DNA of 40,643 nt from the NCBI GenBank assembly GCA_947570615.1, contig CANOVJ010000035.1, positions 1 through 40,643 on the forward strand, written 5' to 3'. Every line of letters begins with the position of its first letter. The stretch's first letter is position 1. Source of the DNA: an uncultured Lachnospiraceae bacterium. GTDB lineage: Bacteria; Bacillota; Clostridia; Lachnospirales; Lachnospiraceae. The notes under the pieces are model-generated. The model saw nothing but the letters and a program-made list of their open reading frames with translations, was not told the origin of the DNA and did not search any database. Positions 17,193 through 25,305 of this stretch are shown piece after piece. Position numbers and translations under genes: made by a program.

Positions 17193-18080
17193 TTATCCCT
17201 TTAAGGATCCGACCATGACTCCCTGAACAAAATATTTCTGCACAAAAGGATAAATCAGCAAAATGGGGCCCACACTGAATATGATTGCCGTCATTTTCAC
17301 GACGATGGAGGGCGGCATGCGGGTCTGCATGATACCGGACGCCATCTTCGTTGCGTCCAGGGCCGCCGCATTTGTGGTGATAATATCCCGCAGGGCCATC
17401 TGCAGAGGATACATTTTCGCATCATTGAGATAGAGCAGGGCCGCATACCATTCATTCCAGTACCCCACCGCATAAAACAGGCCGATGGTGGCAAAGGATG
17501 CTTTGGAGAGAGGAAACATGATTTTAAACGCAATACAGAAATCGCTGGCGCCGTCCAGAACGGCGGATTCCTCCAGCTCCACAGGCAGCTGTCTGAAAAA
17601 GGTGCGCATAAGCATGGTATTCCATACCGAGAGCGATCCCGGCAGAATCAGCGCCCAATAAGTGTTGAGCAGTCCCAGGGACTTGATAACCATATAAGTC
17701 GGAATCATCCCCCCGCCGAAAAACATGGTAAAGACCAGCAGGTTGTTGATCATCCTCTGCCCCGGCAAATCCTTCCGGGCAATCCCGTAAGCCAGCAGCG
17801 CCGTGACGGTCAGGGCTATGACCGTTCCCACAACAGTGATGAAAAAGGTCGCCGCATAGGCATCCTTAATTTTGGTTCCCCATTTGATAAACATGATGTA
17901 ATTTTCCAGCGTGGGACGGGACGGGATCACCAGTCCCCGGGACGTGAACTCCTGCTCCGATAAGAGAGAGAGTGCGACCACATAGAGGAAGGGCAACAGT
18001 GTGACAAGTCCCGCCGCCAGCAGGATGAGCCGGATCACCCAGTCAAAAAAGAGACGTTTTCCGCTTTTTTTCACTACCAT
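17193..18080 (-). CDS. CUT1 ABC sugar permease, LplC/YtcP type
   Basis: 295 residues and six predicted membrane helices, normal for MalG/LplC-like subunits. The cytoplasmic coupling loop is visible as EESAVLDGASDFCIAFKIMFPLSKAS, the EAA motif that contacts the ATPase. The C terminus ends FVQKYFVQGVMVGSLKG, a signature of this subfamily. It pairs with the LplB-like permease 40 bases upstream to form the transmembrane channel. A ribosome site AAAGGAG precedes the start by 11 bases. Confidence 0.93.
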   Translation of the reverse strand: MVVKKSGKRLFFDWVIRLILLAAGLVTLLPFLYVVALSLLSEQEFTSRGLVIPSRPTLENYIMFIKWGTKIKDAYAATFFITVVGTVIALTVTALLAYGIARKDLPGQRMINNLLVFTMFFGGGMIPTYMVIKSLGLLNTYWALILPGSLSVWNTMLMRTFFRQLPVELEESAVLDGASDFCIAFKIMFPLSKASFATIGLFYAVGYWNEWYAALLYLNDAKMYPLQMALRDIITTNAAALDATKMASGIMQTRMPPSIVVKMTAIIFSVGPILLIYPFVQKYFVQGVMVGSLKG

Positions 18081-18120
18081 ATTCAGCCATACTCCTTTCC
18101 AAATCCGGATATTATCCCCA

Positions 18121-19077
18121 TCAGAATAATCCGTCTTCTCCGGTTCGTTTCACAAGCCAGTTTGATCCTGCCAGAAGCACAAGAGCGATAACCCCCCTGA
18201 ACAAACCCACCGCCGCGCCAAAGCTTAACTGAAACTCAGTCAGACCCACACGATATACATAAGTATCAATCACATCCCCGATGGCATACAGACTGCTGTT
18301 CGTGCCAATATAGCAGAACATCTGCTGAAAATCACTGCTCAGCAGACCGCCGATGTTCAGCAGCAGCATCATGACGATCAGAGGACGGATGGTGGGAAGC
18401 GTGATATACCATGCCTGTTTCAGACGGCCGCACCCGTCGATCACGGCCGCCTCGTACATATCCGTATTGATACCGCTGATGGCTGCCAGATAGATGATGG
18501 AGGACCATCCGAATCCCTTCCAGATGGAACTGCCAACGATCATGGGATAAAAATACCGTTCCTCCCCCATAAAATAAATGCTGTCCAGCCCTCCCGCAAC
18601 GCGCAGGTTGTTGACCAGCCCCATCGTGGGGGAAAAGATGGCGTCCATCAGGGCGATCGTCACTACCCACGAGATAAAGTAGGGCATATAGCTGACCGTC
18701 TGAATCGTTTTCTTAAAATGCAGATTGCGTTCTTCATTCAGCAGCAGAGCAAAGACGACTGGCACCCAGAAGCCAAAGGCCAGCTTTGCCAGGTTGATGA
18801 GCAGCGTGTTCCTCATGATCCGCCCAAAATAAAAAGACTCAATAAATTTCTGAAACCATTTAAGGCCCACCCATTCGCTTTCCCAGAATCCCCTTATTCC
18901 CAGAATCGGATTAAAATCGTTAAAGCACATGGTCAGCCCCGCCATAGGCAGATAGGCGAAGAGCATCAGCAAAATCAGTCCGGGCAGCATCATAAGATAA
19001 ATTTGCCAGTGCCGTCTGACCTTCAGCCACGGAGATTTTTTGCGGGCTTTTGCGCTCTCCTGTACAGAATTTTGCAT
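18121..19077 (-). CDS. CUT1 ABC sugar permease, LplB type
   Basis: 318 residues with six membrane helices after a basic N terminus. The EAA-type coupling loop reads DMYEAAVIDGCGRLKQAWYITLPTIRP, and the segment DTYVYRVGL near the C terminus is characteristic of LplB. It is the first gene of the operon; AAAGGAG stands ten bases before the start. With the LplC-like protein and the lipoprotein it makes an oligosaccharide importer. The second, decayed Lpl locus at 34053 carries a clear paralogue of this subunit. Confidence 0.93.
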   Translation of the reverse strand: MQNSVQESAKARKKSPWLKVRRHWQIYLMMLPGLILLMLFAYLPMAGLTMCFNDFNPILGIRGFWESEWVGLKWFQKFIESFYFGRIMRNTLLINLAKLAFGFWVPVVFALLLNEERNLHFKKTIQTVSYMPYFISWVVTIALMDAIFSPTMGLVNNLRVAGGLDSIYFMGEERYFYPMIVGSSIWKGFGWSSIIYLAAISGINTDMYEAAVIDGCGRLKQAWYITLPTIRPLIVMMLLLNIGGLLSSDFQQMFCYIGTNSSLYAIGDVIDTYVYRVGLTEFQLSFGAAVGLFRGVIALVLLAGSNWLVKRTGEDGLF

Positions 19078-19106
19078 ATTCCATCATCTCCTTTCCGATT
19101 GAGTAC

Positions 19107-19135
19107 ATTCTAATATACGGGCATTATAGTATCAA
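19107..19135 (-). promoter_or_regulatory. Promoter of the GH36/ABC/two-component operon
   Basis: TTGATA (19130-19135), a 17-base spacer and TAGAAT (19107-19112) on the minus strand, 30 bases before the LplB-like start. The surrounding 100 bases are very AT-rich, with two further TATAAT-like boxes; a YesN-type activator would bind upstream. Confidence 0.55.
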
Positions 19136-19256
19136 TTTTGTTTCATTGTATTATACTTTGATTTCAGATTATTTTACATTTTATCTATAATTTCGCAGCT
19201 ACCGCCCTGCAGATTCCGACATATATGACAGAATTTTTTATATATGCACAACAAAT

Positions 19257-19294
19257 AACCGGCAGAAAATCCATTTAAGGATTTTCTGCCGGTT
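19257..19294 (-). terminator. Terminator of the URO-D-like gene pair
   Basis: A perfect 16-bp stem (AACCGGCAGAAAATCC and its complement) with a 6-base loop, 25 bases after the stop, followed by ATTTGTTG. The T tract is loose but the stem is very strong. Confidence 0.65.
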
Positions 19295-19319
19295 CGCATC
19301 ATTATATTTCATCATTCTT

Positions 19320-20585
19320 TTACTTCCAGTGGGTTTCGATCTCCTCCCTGATAATCTCCACATACCGCCTGGCCTTGGGAATATTGTGATGGATGGTGTA
19401 AACGTCTCTCTGGGTGATCTCCATCTTACATCCCCGGGCCGCCTTAAGGCTCTTTCTGATGTGCTGCCGGAATGCCTCCTCGTCCAATACCGGGTCCACT
19501 CCCAGGAAGTTGGGGCTGGGTTTTCGGTGATAGATCACGCTGCTGCCCTTAAGACGCTCCCCCATAAACTCCTCATTGCACCAGGGAGAAATGGATACCT
19601 TCCGCAGATTCTCCAGCTTACTGATACACTTATCCCAGATGGGATCCACCGGCTCGCAGCAACCGTAGGACAACAGGCCGTACTCTCCGGCGATCTTCCG
19701 ATAGCAGGGAAAGATAAATTCTTCGTACATGTCCGGCGAGATCCCCACCGTCTCCTGGGAATCCATAAAGCCCCATACATCCCTCGTGGTGAAGGGGCGC
19801 TTCTCCCACTCCTCCCATCCCGGGAGCTCCCTCGTAAAGCTCCAGGAGCCCTGCGCCACCCCCTCAAAGGATACCGTGGGCAGGATCAGCCTCTTTTCCT
19901 CCAGGAAACGGTAATACGCCAGCGTATCCTCCGCGATCCGGTCCATCATCTCCTTAAAGATCTCCGGCGCGTCATACATGGAAAGCATCATGTTCTCCAT
20001 GCTCATGATATGTACCAGCATCTGGGTGGGCACACTGTAGAGGCAGTCCATCTGCATCTTAACCGGAAGGATATCGCCGACGGCCTCCTGGATGCTCTCT
20101 CTTTTGCTCTCGCTGCTCTCCAGGTTCACCCCGAAGCTGGTGGGCTTCAATTTGGGATAGTCCTCCTCCAGATCCTCCAGCACGGACACGAAATGATGTC
20201 CCAGACTCTCCTTCCCGCTGGCGTCACGGGTGTGGGCCACCTCCACCGGGATATCGAACAGCTGAAAATATGTGTCATAATTCAGAGGAAAATAATCCGG
20301 CGTCACCCGATCGTCGTCGAAGAGCTCCTGATTAAGGAAATTACTGTAGATCCGCTCCTCCACCCATCTGGCAAACGCTCCCTCACATTTCAGCCTTTCC
20401 GGCAGAATCTCCTGTGCAAAGGTTCCCATCTCCAGATGGATCATGGGCTTCTCCCCCTTAAGGGCATTGTGGAGATACCACTTTTTTATTCTTTCCCGGT
20501 TGCTGTCCTGATTCGCCCATTCCAGCTGCCGCCTGGCCGCCTCCCGGAGAATCTCCCTGTCCTGACTGCTGATACTGTAATCCAT
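19320..20585 (-). CDS. URO-D-superfamily protein (methyltransferase-like)
   Basis: 421 residues of the uroporphyrinogen decarboxylase / MtbA-like TIM-barrel superfamily. The Cys pair in SYGCCEPVDP (C309, C310) sits where MtbA-type methyltransferases bind zinc. I see no sign of real heme synthesis: the N-terminal arginine loop of HemE is missing and no heme gene is near. Members of this branch often demethylate small compounds with a corrinoid partner, but no corrinoid-binding gene or its activator lies in the window. A related gene 125 bases upstream is probably co-transcribed, although a TATAAT at 20679-20684 could give a separate promoter. Function is unknown. Confidence 0.75.
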   Translation of the reverse strand: MDYSISSQDREILREAARRQLEWANQDSNRERIKKWYLHNALKGEKPMIHLEMGTFAQEILPERLKCEGAFARWVEERIYSNFLNQELFDDDRVTPDYFPLNYDTYFQLFDIPVEVAHTRDASGKESLGHHFVSVLEDLEEDYPKLKPTSFGVNLESSESKRESIQEAVGDILPVKMQMDCLYSVPTQMLVHIMSMENMMLSMYDAPEIFKEMMDRIAEDTLAYYRFLEEKRLILPTVSFEGVAQGSWSFTRELPGWEEWEKRPFTTRDVWGFMDSQETVGISPDMYEEFIFPCYRKIAGEYGLLSYGCCEPVDPIWDKCISKLENLRKVSISPWCNEEFMGERLKGSSVIYHRKPSPNFLGVDPVLDEEAFRQHIRKSLKAARGCKMEITQRDVYTIHHNIPKARRYVEIIREEIETHWK

Positions 20586-20710
20586 ATTGCTACCATACCT
20601 TTCCGCGCTCTCTCAACACTGCCGTACTTACATCCCGCCCCACGCTGTCAGCGGCGGCAGACATTCTACGATAAACCTATTATAGCCCCGCAGCCAGTTT
20701 ATTTTTGTAA

Positions 20711-21799
20711 TTATTTCACATTTATTGTACTTTTTCTGTCTCGTGCTTTCTCCGCCATTTTCAGAAGCTCCTCCCCCTCCTGCTGCGACCTGGCGCTGAT
20801 CATGTACATCAGTCCTTCGGGGCGCAGCTCTCTGAGCATGACCTCCAGCTCCCCAGGCTCCACCACGATCTGCACGCATTTTCCGGCCGCCTGAATCCTC
20901 TTAATTTCCGGGATCCAGTGGGAGGCCGTGGGATTTCCCGCCCCGTAGACCCACTGGATTCCCTTCAGGGACGGGATTCTCAGAAGTCTGTCCAGGTGCT
21001 TTAACGCGTCCGGACCGTCCAGATGATAGATACTGGCGTCCAGATAAGAAATTTCCTTCTCAATCTCCTCAATGAGCAGCTCCTCAAACATGTCCTCCGA
21101 TATCATACAGGAAAAATCGCAGCTTGTGGGATACCACCTGCCCGGATGCCAGATTCCCATCCAGCAGGTACTCCCCTTCTGATATTTCGTGGTGAGCCGG
21201 TAGAGCTCCTCATAGATTTTCTGAAAGCCCGGCAGAAGCGCCATCACACCCTTTTTGATAAATTCCGGATAATCCAGCGTATCGAAGCACATATTCTGAG
21301 GGCCGCGCATGGATACCAGACCGTCTCCCCCGGGGTGAAGGTCTGTGATGCCTACAAAATATTTCCCTTTTCCGTCCTCCACCGCCGCCCGGGTCAGCTC
21401 CAGCATTTTCTGACAGTACACGCTGTTTTCATCAAACCAAAAGCCGTCGAAGGCCTCCACGTCCTCATCGCTCATCCATGGACGCGCCCAGCTGGTGTTC
21501 TCGCCAAACTCCAGCTCTGTTCCGTAGCACGACGCAAAAAAATCGGGCCCCAGATCCGGATTGAGGGCCGGAAAGGCCTCCCCCAGATAGCAGGTGTTCT
21601 GCATCTCCCAGTTTGCCCGCTTCAATACAAATTCCGTATCCATCCACCGCTCCCGTAAGGATGCGTGCGCGCCGGCGGGCGGTTTCTGCGCGCCCTCCCG
21701 CGGCGCGGTGATACAGAGCAGGGGCCGGTCGTGATTCTCCCTGGCCCAGAATTCCAGATACCTCTTTTCTTTCTTTTCCCAGTCTTCGCAATAAAGCAT
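20711..21799 (-). CDS. URO-D/cobalamin-independent methionine synthase-like barrel protein
   Basis: 362 residues with an excellent ribosome site (AAAGGAGGG seven bases before ATG 21799). The conserved-looking stretch IYHLDGPDALKHLDRLL (258-274) followed by GIQWVYGAG matches proteins often annotated as URO-D-like or trimethylamine corrinoid protein 2 in gut Clostridia. The WHPGRWYPTSC segment lies in the middle. It is upstream of and parallel to another member of the same superfamily, and both may be parts of one methyl-transfer or small-molecule pathway. The reaction is not known and the existing database names are not reliable. Confidence 0.65.
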   Translation of the reverse strand: MLYCEDWEKKEKRYLEFWARENHDRPLLCITAPREGAQKPPAGAHASLRERWMDTEFVLKRANWEMQNTCYLGEAFPALNPDLGPDFFASCYGTELEFGENTSWARPWMSDEDVEAFDGFWFDENSVYCQKMLELTRAAVEDGKGKYFVGITDLHPGGDGLVSMRGPQNMCFDTLDYPEFIKKGVMALLPGFQKIYEELYRLTTKYQKGSTCWMGIWHPGRWYPTSCDFSCMISEDMFEELLIEEIEKEISYLDASIYHLDGPDALKHLDRLLRIPSLKGIQWVYGAGNPTASHWIPEIKRIQAAGKCVQIVVEPGELEVMLRELRPEGLMYMISARSQQEGEELLKMAEKARDRKSTINVK

Positions 21800-21912
21800 T
21801 GCTGAACCCTCCTTTTCCTTTCGTCCGTTCGATTCCCAAAAATAATATATACACAGTTTCTCACAAATTCCTTCTCCTGTGAAGCAGAAAAACAACGCTT
21901 TGCAAACATGCC

Positions 21913-21961
21913 AAAAACCCCCGCAGGTCCGGAAGATTTCTCGTTCCGTCCCTGCGGGGGT
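21913..21961 (-). terminator. Terminator of the glycyl-radical gene
   Basis: ACCCCCGCAGG pairs with CCTGCGGGGGT around an inner CGGAA/TTCCG stem, followed by a T5 tract on the minus strand. A strong intrinsic terminator 42 bases after the stop. Confidence 0.85.
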
Positions 21962-22002
21962 ACGCTTTTGTTTCTTATTCAGGATTTCAGGCGCTTCGTC
22001 CC

Positions 22003-22242
22003 TTAAATGGACTCATGGAATGTTCTGGAGATTACGTCCGCCTGCTGTTCCGGGGTCAGCTTGATGAAGTTCACCGCATAACCGGATACGCGGATGGTGA
22101 GCTGAGGATAATTCTCGGGATGCTTCTGGGCATCCAGCAGCATATCCCTGTTCAGAACGTTGACATTGAGATGATGTCCTCCCTTTGCTGCATATCCATC
22201 CAGAAGTCCTACCAGATTATCAACCTGCGCTGTGTTTGTCAT
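22003..22242 (-). CDS. grcA: Stand-alone glycyl-radical domain (GrcA-like)
   Basis: Only 79 residues, almost all of which match the C-terminal glycyl-radical domain of pyruvate formate-lyase: [18 protein letters not shown] and RVSGYAVNF, with the radical Gly at residue 54. In Escherichia coli the similar YfiD/GrcA (about 127 residues) replaces an oxygen-damaged radical domain of PflB. This protein lacks the longer N-terminal part but keeps everything needed to be activated and dock. The start has AAAGGAG eight bases upstream. It follows a Crp/Fnr gene and a symmetric site, so it is probably controlled by that regulator. An alternative is that it is a shortened remnant, but the codons, ribosome site and terminator are all intact. 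Confidence 0.85.
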   Translation of the reverse strand: MTNTAQVDNLVGLLDGYAAKGGHHLNVNVLNRDMLLDAQKHPENYPQLTIRVSGYAVNFIKLTPEQQADVISRTFHESI

Positions 22243-22305
22243 AATATTCGCTCCTTTCCCAATACATATATACTCTTGTGATATTCATTTATTTCTCTCT
22301 GTGGG

Positions 22306-22350
22306 ATTATCATACGGCTTTCCCGCAAAAAAATCCGTAACATCAGTTAC
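22306..22350 (-). promoter_or_regulatory. Crp/Fnr-type site and promoter for the glycyl-radical gene
   Basis: GTAAC-N4-GTTAC (22337-22350) is a perfect 5-5 palindrome with Crp/Fnr spacing. A -10 box GATAAT lies at 22306-22311. The site centre is about 41-45 bases before the expected transcript start, the class II activator position. There is no good -35 box, which fits activator dependence. The same arm plus the T7 that follows could be read as a weak terminator for the regulator gene, but the stem has only five pairs. Confidence 0.6.
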
Positions 22351-22396
22351 AAAGTAGAAATTTTTCATGTATTTTTATAAGAACAGGGCGTATTTC

Positions 22397-23065
22397 TCAC
22401 CCGTACAGCATCTCCACCGCCGCCTTATCGCATACCCGGATGGTTCTGCGCTCCACCTCGATGAGCCCGTCCTTCTGCATCCGCATCAGCTCCCGGGACA
22501 GGGACGGCCGCGCCACTCCCAGGAAATCCGCGAGCTGCTCCCTGTTCATGTGCAGCTCCACCACCGCCTCCTCATTCATGGAATCGATCAGCCAGATGGC
22601 GATCCTCTCCCGCAGAGAGGAGGTGCTCACAATGTGGAGCTTTCTTGTGATCTTAAAATTGTTCTCGGACATGATTTCCAGCATGTTCTGGGTCAGCTGC
22701 TTATGATGGTCGCAGGCGTTGGAACAGAAGTGATAAAAAAAGTCCCAGGGCATTTCCAGCACCGTCACATCCGTCACCGCCACCGCGTCATACCAGTAAC
22801 GCTTTTTATCCCCAAACAGGAAAATCTCACCGAACACATTCCCCGCCTCCACCAGATACAGCACGTCCCTCTTTCCGGAGGTAAAGTCCTTACAGATCTG
22901 AACCTGCCCTTTCAGCAGAAGAAACAGCCTGGAGGGCGTTCCTCCCTGTTCAAAAATGTATGTTCCACCGGGATACTCCCTTTGCCCTGACCGGGAGCAT
23001 TTCAGGATCCGTTCCCTTTCCTTTTCCGTAATCATCTGAAATAATTTTGACGATGCAAGCTCCAT
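22397..23065 (-). CDS. Crp/Fnr-family transcriptional regulator
   Basis: 222 residues. The cyclic-nucleotide-binding beta-roll covers about 20-125 (GGTYIFEQGGTPSRLFLLLKG, GEIFLFGDKKRY), followed by the long dimer helix and a winged helix with NREQLADFLGVARPSLSRELMRMQ as the recognition unit. It lacks the N-terminal Cys cluster of true FNR. The Cys residues it has (FCSNACDHH) could still sense redox, but that is a guess. It lies 154 bases upstream of the glycyl-radical gene and is transcribed toward it. The palindrome in the gap makes that gene its likely target; it may respond to anaerobic or metabolic signals. Confidence 0.88.
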   Translation of the reverse strand: MELASSKLFQMITEKERERILKCSRSGQREYPGGTYIFEQGGTPSRLFLLLKGQVQICKDFTSGKRDVLYLVEAGNVFGEIFLFGDKKRYWYDAVAVTDVTVLEMPWDFFYHFCSNACDHHKQLTQNMLEIMSENNFKITRKLHIVSTSSLRERIAIWLIDSMNEEAVVELHMNREQLADFLGVARPSLSRELMRMQKDGLIEVERRTIRVCDKAAVEMLYG

Positions 23066-23104
23066 CCTTATCCCCTTACTCCTTCCAAAGCCCCGCCTTA
23101 CGCG

Positions 23105-23791
23105 TCACCGGTAAAAAGCCATCCTCTCCCGGGCCTGTCCCAGACGCTCATAAAACTGTCCGTAAAAGTCCGCCTCTTCCCCGTCGCCGCAGGCAGTCTC
23201 ATATGTCTTTACATAAAAAATATTCAGCAGATAAAGGTTGATATTTTTCACCATCCCGTCATTTTCCATCCCTCCGAGGATCCCCTGTACATCCTTTAAA
23301 AAATAATGCCACTTATTTATGTACGCCTCGTAGGCGGCAAGCCCGGGAATCCCCAGCCATTTTTTCAGCTTCACCTTGGTCTTACCCGGATACGGGCATT
23401 CATGCACCTGCAAAAAATACCGAAAGCCCCCGTCCTCATAGATCCTTCCGAGCGGAAACATCCGGCAGAACCCCGGCCGGAAATCGTGTATCCCACATCT
23501 GCCCTTTTCATCCAGAAACGCGCAGCAATCCTTCTCCTGCATTTTCAGATTGGGCAAAATAATACCGTCCACCACATTCAGCTCGATCCGGCCGGCCATC
23601 AGCTCCTCAAAGGAAACGCAAAGCCCCTTTTCCAGACTGTAAAGATCGTATGGATCCAGAATAATGGATTTTCCCATCCCCCGGCAGCACAAAGAACAGC
23701 CTGCGCACTCATTACAGCCTGTCTTTACCATATCATTGGCCGAATAAAGCCTTCCGTCCGATATTTCCTTTAAGTCGATCTCCCGCTCCAT
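23105..23791 (-). CDS. YkgJ-family cysteine-cluster protein
   Basis: 228 residues with the Cys pattern of zinc- or iron-binding YkgJ (CxxCxxxxCC) proteins: CNECAGCSLCCRGMG near residue 26, then CCAFLDEKGRCGIHDFRPGFCRMFP near 89-113 and a further C in HECPYPG. The order and spacing, with the RPGFCRMFPLG core, match the family, which may bind an Fe-S cluster or zinc; the biochemical role is unknown. A site AAGGA precedes the ATG by five bases. It ends 39 bases before the Crp/Fnr start on the same strand and may share its transcript. Confidence 0.85.
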   Translation of the reverse strand: MEREIDLKEISDGRLYSANDMVKTGCNECAGCSLCCRGMGKSIILDPYDLYSLEKGLCVSFEELMAGRIELNVVDGIILPNLKMQEKDCCAFLDEKGRCGIHDFRPGFCRMFPLGRIYEDGGFRYFLQVHECPYPGKTKVKLKKWLGIPGLAAYEAYINKWHYFLKDVQGILGGMENDGMVKNINLYLLNIFYVKTYETACGDGEEADFYGQFYERLGQARERMAFYR

Positions 23792-23900
23792 ATATTTCCT
23801 TATACTGCGCCATCACGCTCTCCGTGACAGCGTCTGTGGTCATTGTAATTTTTATCCCTCTGCATACCGCGGTCATTGTCCGTGGTACTGCACAGCAGAG

Positions 23901-23925
23901 AGTCTGGAAGGTTAACTTCCAGACT
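23901..23925 (-). repeat. 10-bp hairpin with a stop codon in its loop
   Basis: AGTCTGGAAG pairs perfectly with CTTCCAGACT; the TAA stop of the CD3324-family gene (23912-23914) is in the 5-base loop. No T tract follows, so it may act at mRNA level rather than as a terminator. Confidence 0.6.
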
Positions 23926-24190
23926 TTCTCTGCCGGTACACAATCCGCTGGATGCTCTTTTCGGAGAGGAAATATTTCTCCGCCAGCCCCGCCATGGACA
24001 TTCCCCGCATATGATCCTCATAGATCAGCGTATCCCTCCTCGCAAGCTCGCTCCTTATTCCTGTGCCTTCTCCCCATTTCCTCCTCCCCTCATCCTTTCG
24101 CGGGATGTAGAGGAAATCTCCGTCCACGTATTGTTGTATCAGCTCTATCAGTTCCTGCGGCAGAATCTTCTGCGCACTTCTATAGCTCAT
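23912..24190 (-). CDS. CD3324-family small protein
   Basis: 92 residues. The N-terminal QELIELIQQYVDGDFLYIPRK and central WGEGTGIRSELARRD segments match the CD3324 family of Clostridia. The C-terminal third (SMAGLAEKYFLSEKSIQRIV) forms a clear helix-turn-helix of the kind found in resolvase and transposase repressors, so DNA binding is likely. AGGAGGG lies five bases before the start. The family role is unknown; it is usually a solitary gene as here. The stop is enclosed in a hairpin loop. Confidence 0.85.
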   Translation of the reverse strand: MSYRSAQKILPQELIELIQQYVDGDFLYIPRKDEGRRKWGEGTGIRSELARRDTLIYEDHMRGMSMAGLAEKYFLSEKSIQRIVYRQRKSGS

Positions 24191-24264
24191 TGTTGCCCTC
24201 CTGCTTTACCGCTTTCCAGTTCATTCAGGATCAGCAAAGGCTATAGCAATCATTCACTTTCACA

Positions 24265-24286
24265 TTGCAAAGCCTTCGCTATGCAA
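24265..24286. repeat. Short imperfect palindrome upstream of the CD3324 gene
   Basis: TTGCAAAGC and GCTATGCAA flank a 4-base loop, with one mismatch in nine pairs. It lies 75 bases before the start and has no T tract. It could be an operator for the helix-turn-helix protein; no other evidence. Confidence 0.4.
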
Positions 24287-24355
24287 CACAATTGGGTTCG
24301 CACATAAAATCTTTCTCTCCTTTCTTTCCGTCCCATCCACACGCGCAGGGCACCC

Positions 24356-25219
24356 TCACAGGGCATTCTCATTCCTGCGCTCCATCATAAACTCCCTGAC
24401 CCGCCGGGCCTGTTCCCTGTCAGAAAAATATCCCAGCTTCCCGGCCACATACTCCGCAAGTTCCGCGAAATAATCATACATCGCAAAAAGCTTCTGCCAG
24501 ATCTGCTCATACTCCCCGTCCGGAAAGATGCCCTGAAACCGTTCCATCTCCTCCGGGGTGAGAAAACGCTTTAAGTATTTACTGCTGCTGCCCGTAGTCA
24601 CGGAAAAATCGTGATCCACCCCTACCTTCCAGTTGAGCATTTTGATAAACATGTCCGTCACAAGCTGGTAAGTATGTTTTGCATAATAAATCTCCCGGCG
24701 GCAAAGCCCCTTGGTGACATAAATGGAAACCCACCGGAACTCATTGCAGGTCTGCGCGTACTCCGTCTCCCCCGGCTTCTTAATATAATAGGCCGCCTCA
24801 CTGGAAACGGGTATCAGCTCCTTAAAATTGTCCTTATTCAGCAGAACGATCCTGGGCTCCACATTCTGCGCCACCCTGTCCATATTTCTGATATCCGTCA
24901 GCCCCAGGTCGATCCGGTTTCCGTCGGCGAACTGGATCAGCCACCCGAAATCCTCATGCCCCGCATAATCGTAAGGGTGATCGTACCAGTCGTCCGGACA
25001 CTGCATGATCAGGATTTCGCCAAAGCACTCCACCCAGTTGATATCCCTGGTGAAATCTCTGATATCCCGCACATAGTAGCTGATGTCAAAATCGCTGTAA
25101 GCATCATGCACCGCATTTGCATTGGCCCGGGAGCCCTCCATGGTCACCGCCCGGATCCGCTCATCGCTGCGGGCCTTTTCCAGAATCAGATCCATCATTT
25201 CATCGAAGCTTCGCCTCAC
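24356..25219 (-). CDS. Aminoglycoside 6-adenylyltransferase-like nucleotidyltransferase
   Basis: 287 residues. The nucleotidyltransferase signature is complete: MEGSRANAN (G29, S30, R31), then YSDFDISYYV with D43 and D45, and a third acidic residue in GNRIDLGLTDI. The distribution matches the AadE/ANT(6) family, which adenylylates streptomycin; many chromosomal members have no tested substrate, so resistance should not be assumed. I use a GTG start at 25219, seven bases after AAAAGGAG; a longer ATG start at 25315 would overlap the truncated DUF4317 gene and reads through low-similarity sequence. No other resistance or mobile gene sits next to it. Confidence 0.8.
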   Translation of the reverse strand: MRRSFDEMMDLILEKARSDERIRAVTMEGSRANANAVHDAYSDFDISYYVRDIRDFTRDINWVECFGEILIMQCPDDWYDHPYDYAGHEDFGWLIQFADGNRIDLGLTDIRNMDRVAQNVEPRIVLLNKDNFKELIPVSSEAAYYIKKPGETEYAQTCNEFRWVSIYVTKGLCRREIYYAKHTYQLVTDMFIKMLNWKVGVDHDFSVTTGSSSKYLKRFLTPEEMERFQGIFPDGEYEQIWQKLFAMYDYFAELAEYVAGKLGYFSDREQARRVREFMMERRNENAL

Positions 25220-25305
25220 GGCCGCACTCCTTTTCCTCCCGTTCAGAAAACACGCTTTCCCGCTGCTGCCTCCCGCCCTGTCCGCTGCCCGGACAGGCTC
25301 CGGCC

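Noticed and set aside
19320-20585. Heme-pathway uroporphyrinogen decarboxylase (hemE)
   Set aside because: The HemE N-terminal arginine loop is absent, the Cys pair resembles MtbA-type zinc sites and no heme genes are near.
22327-22351. Crp/Fnr-gene terminator made of the GTAAC palindrome plus T7
   Set aside because: The stem has only five pairs and three bases separate it from the T run. Crp/Fnr spacing and placement before a -10 box fit an operator better, though a double role is not excluded.
24265-24286. Palindrome as an intrinsic terminator
   Set aside because: No T tract on either strand and no gene ends there in the right direction.
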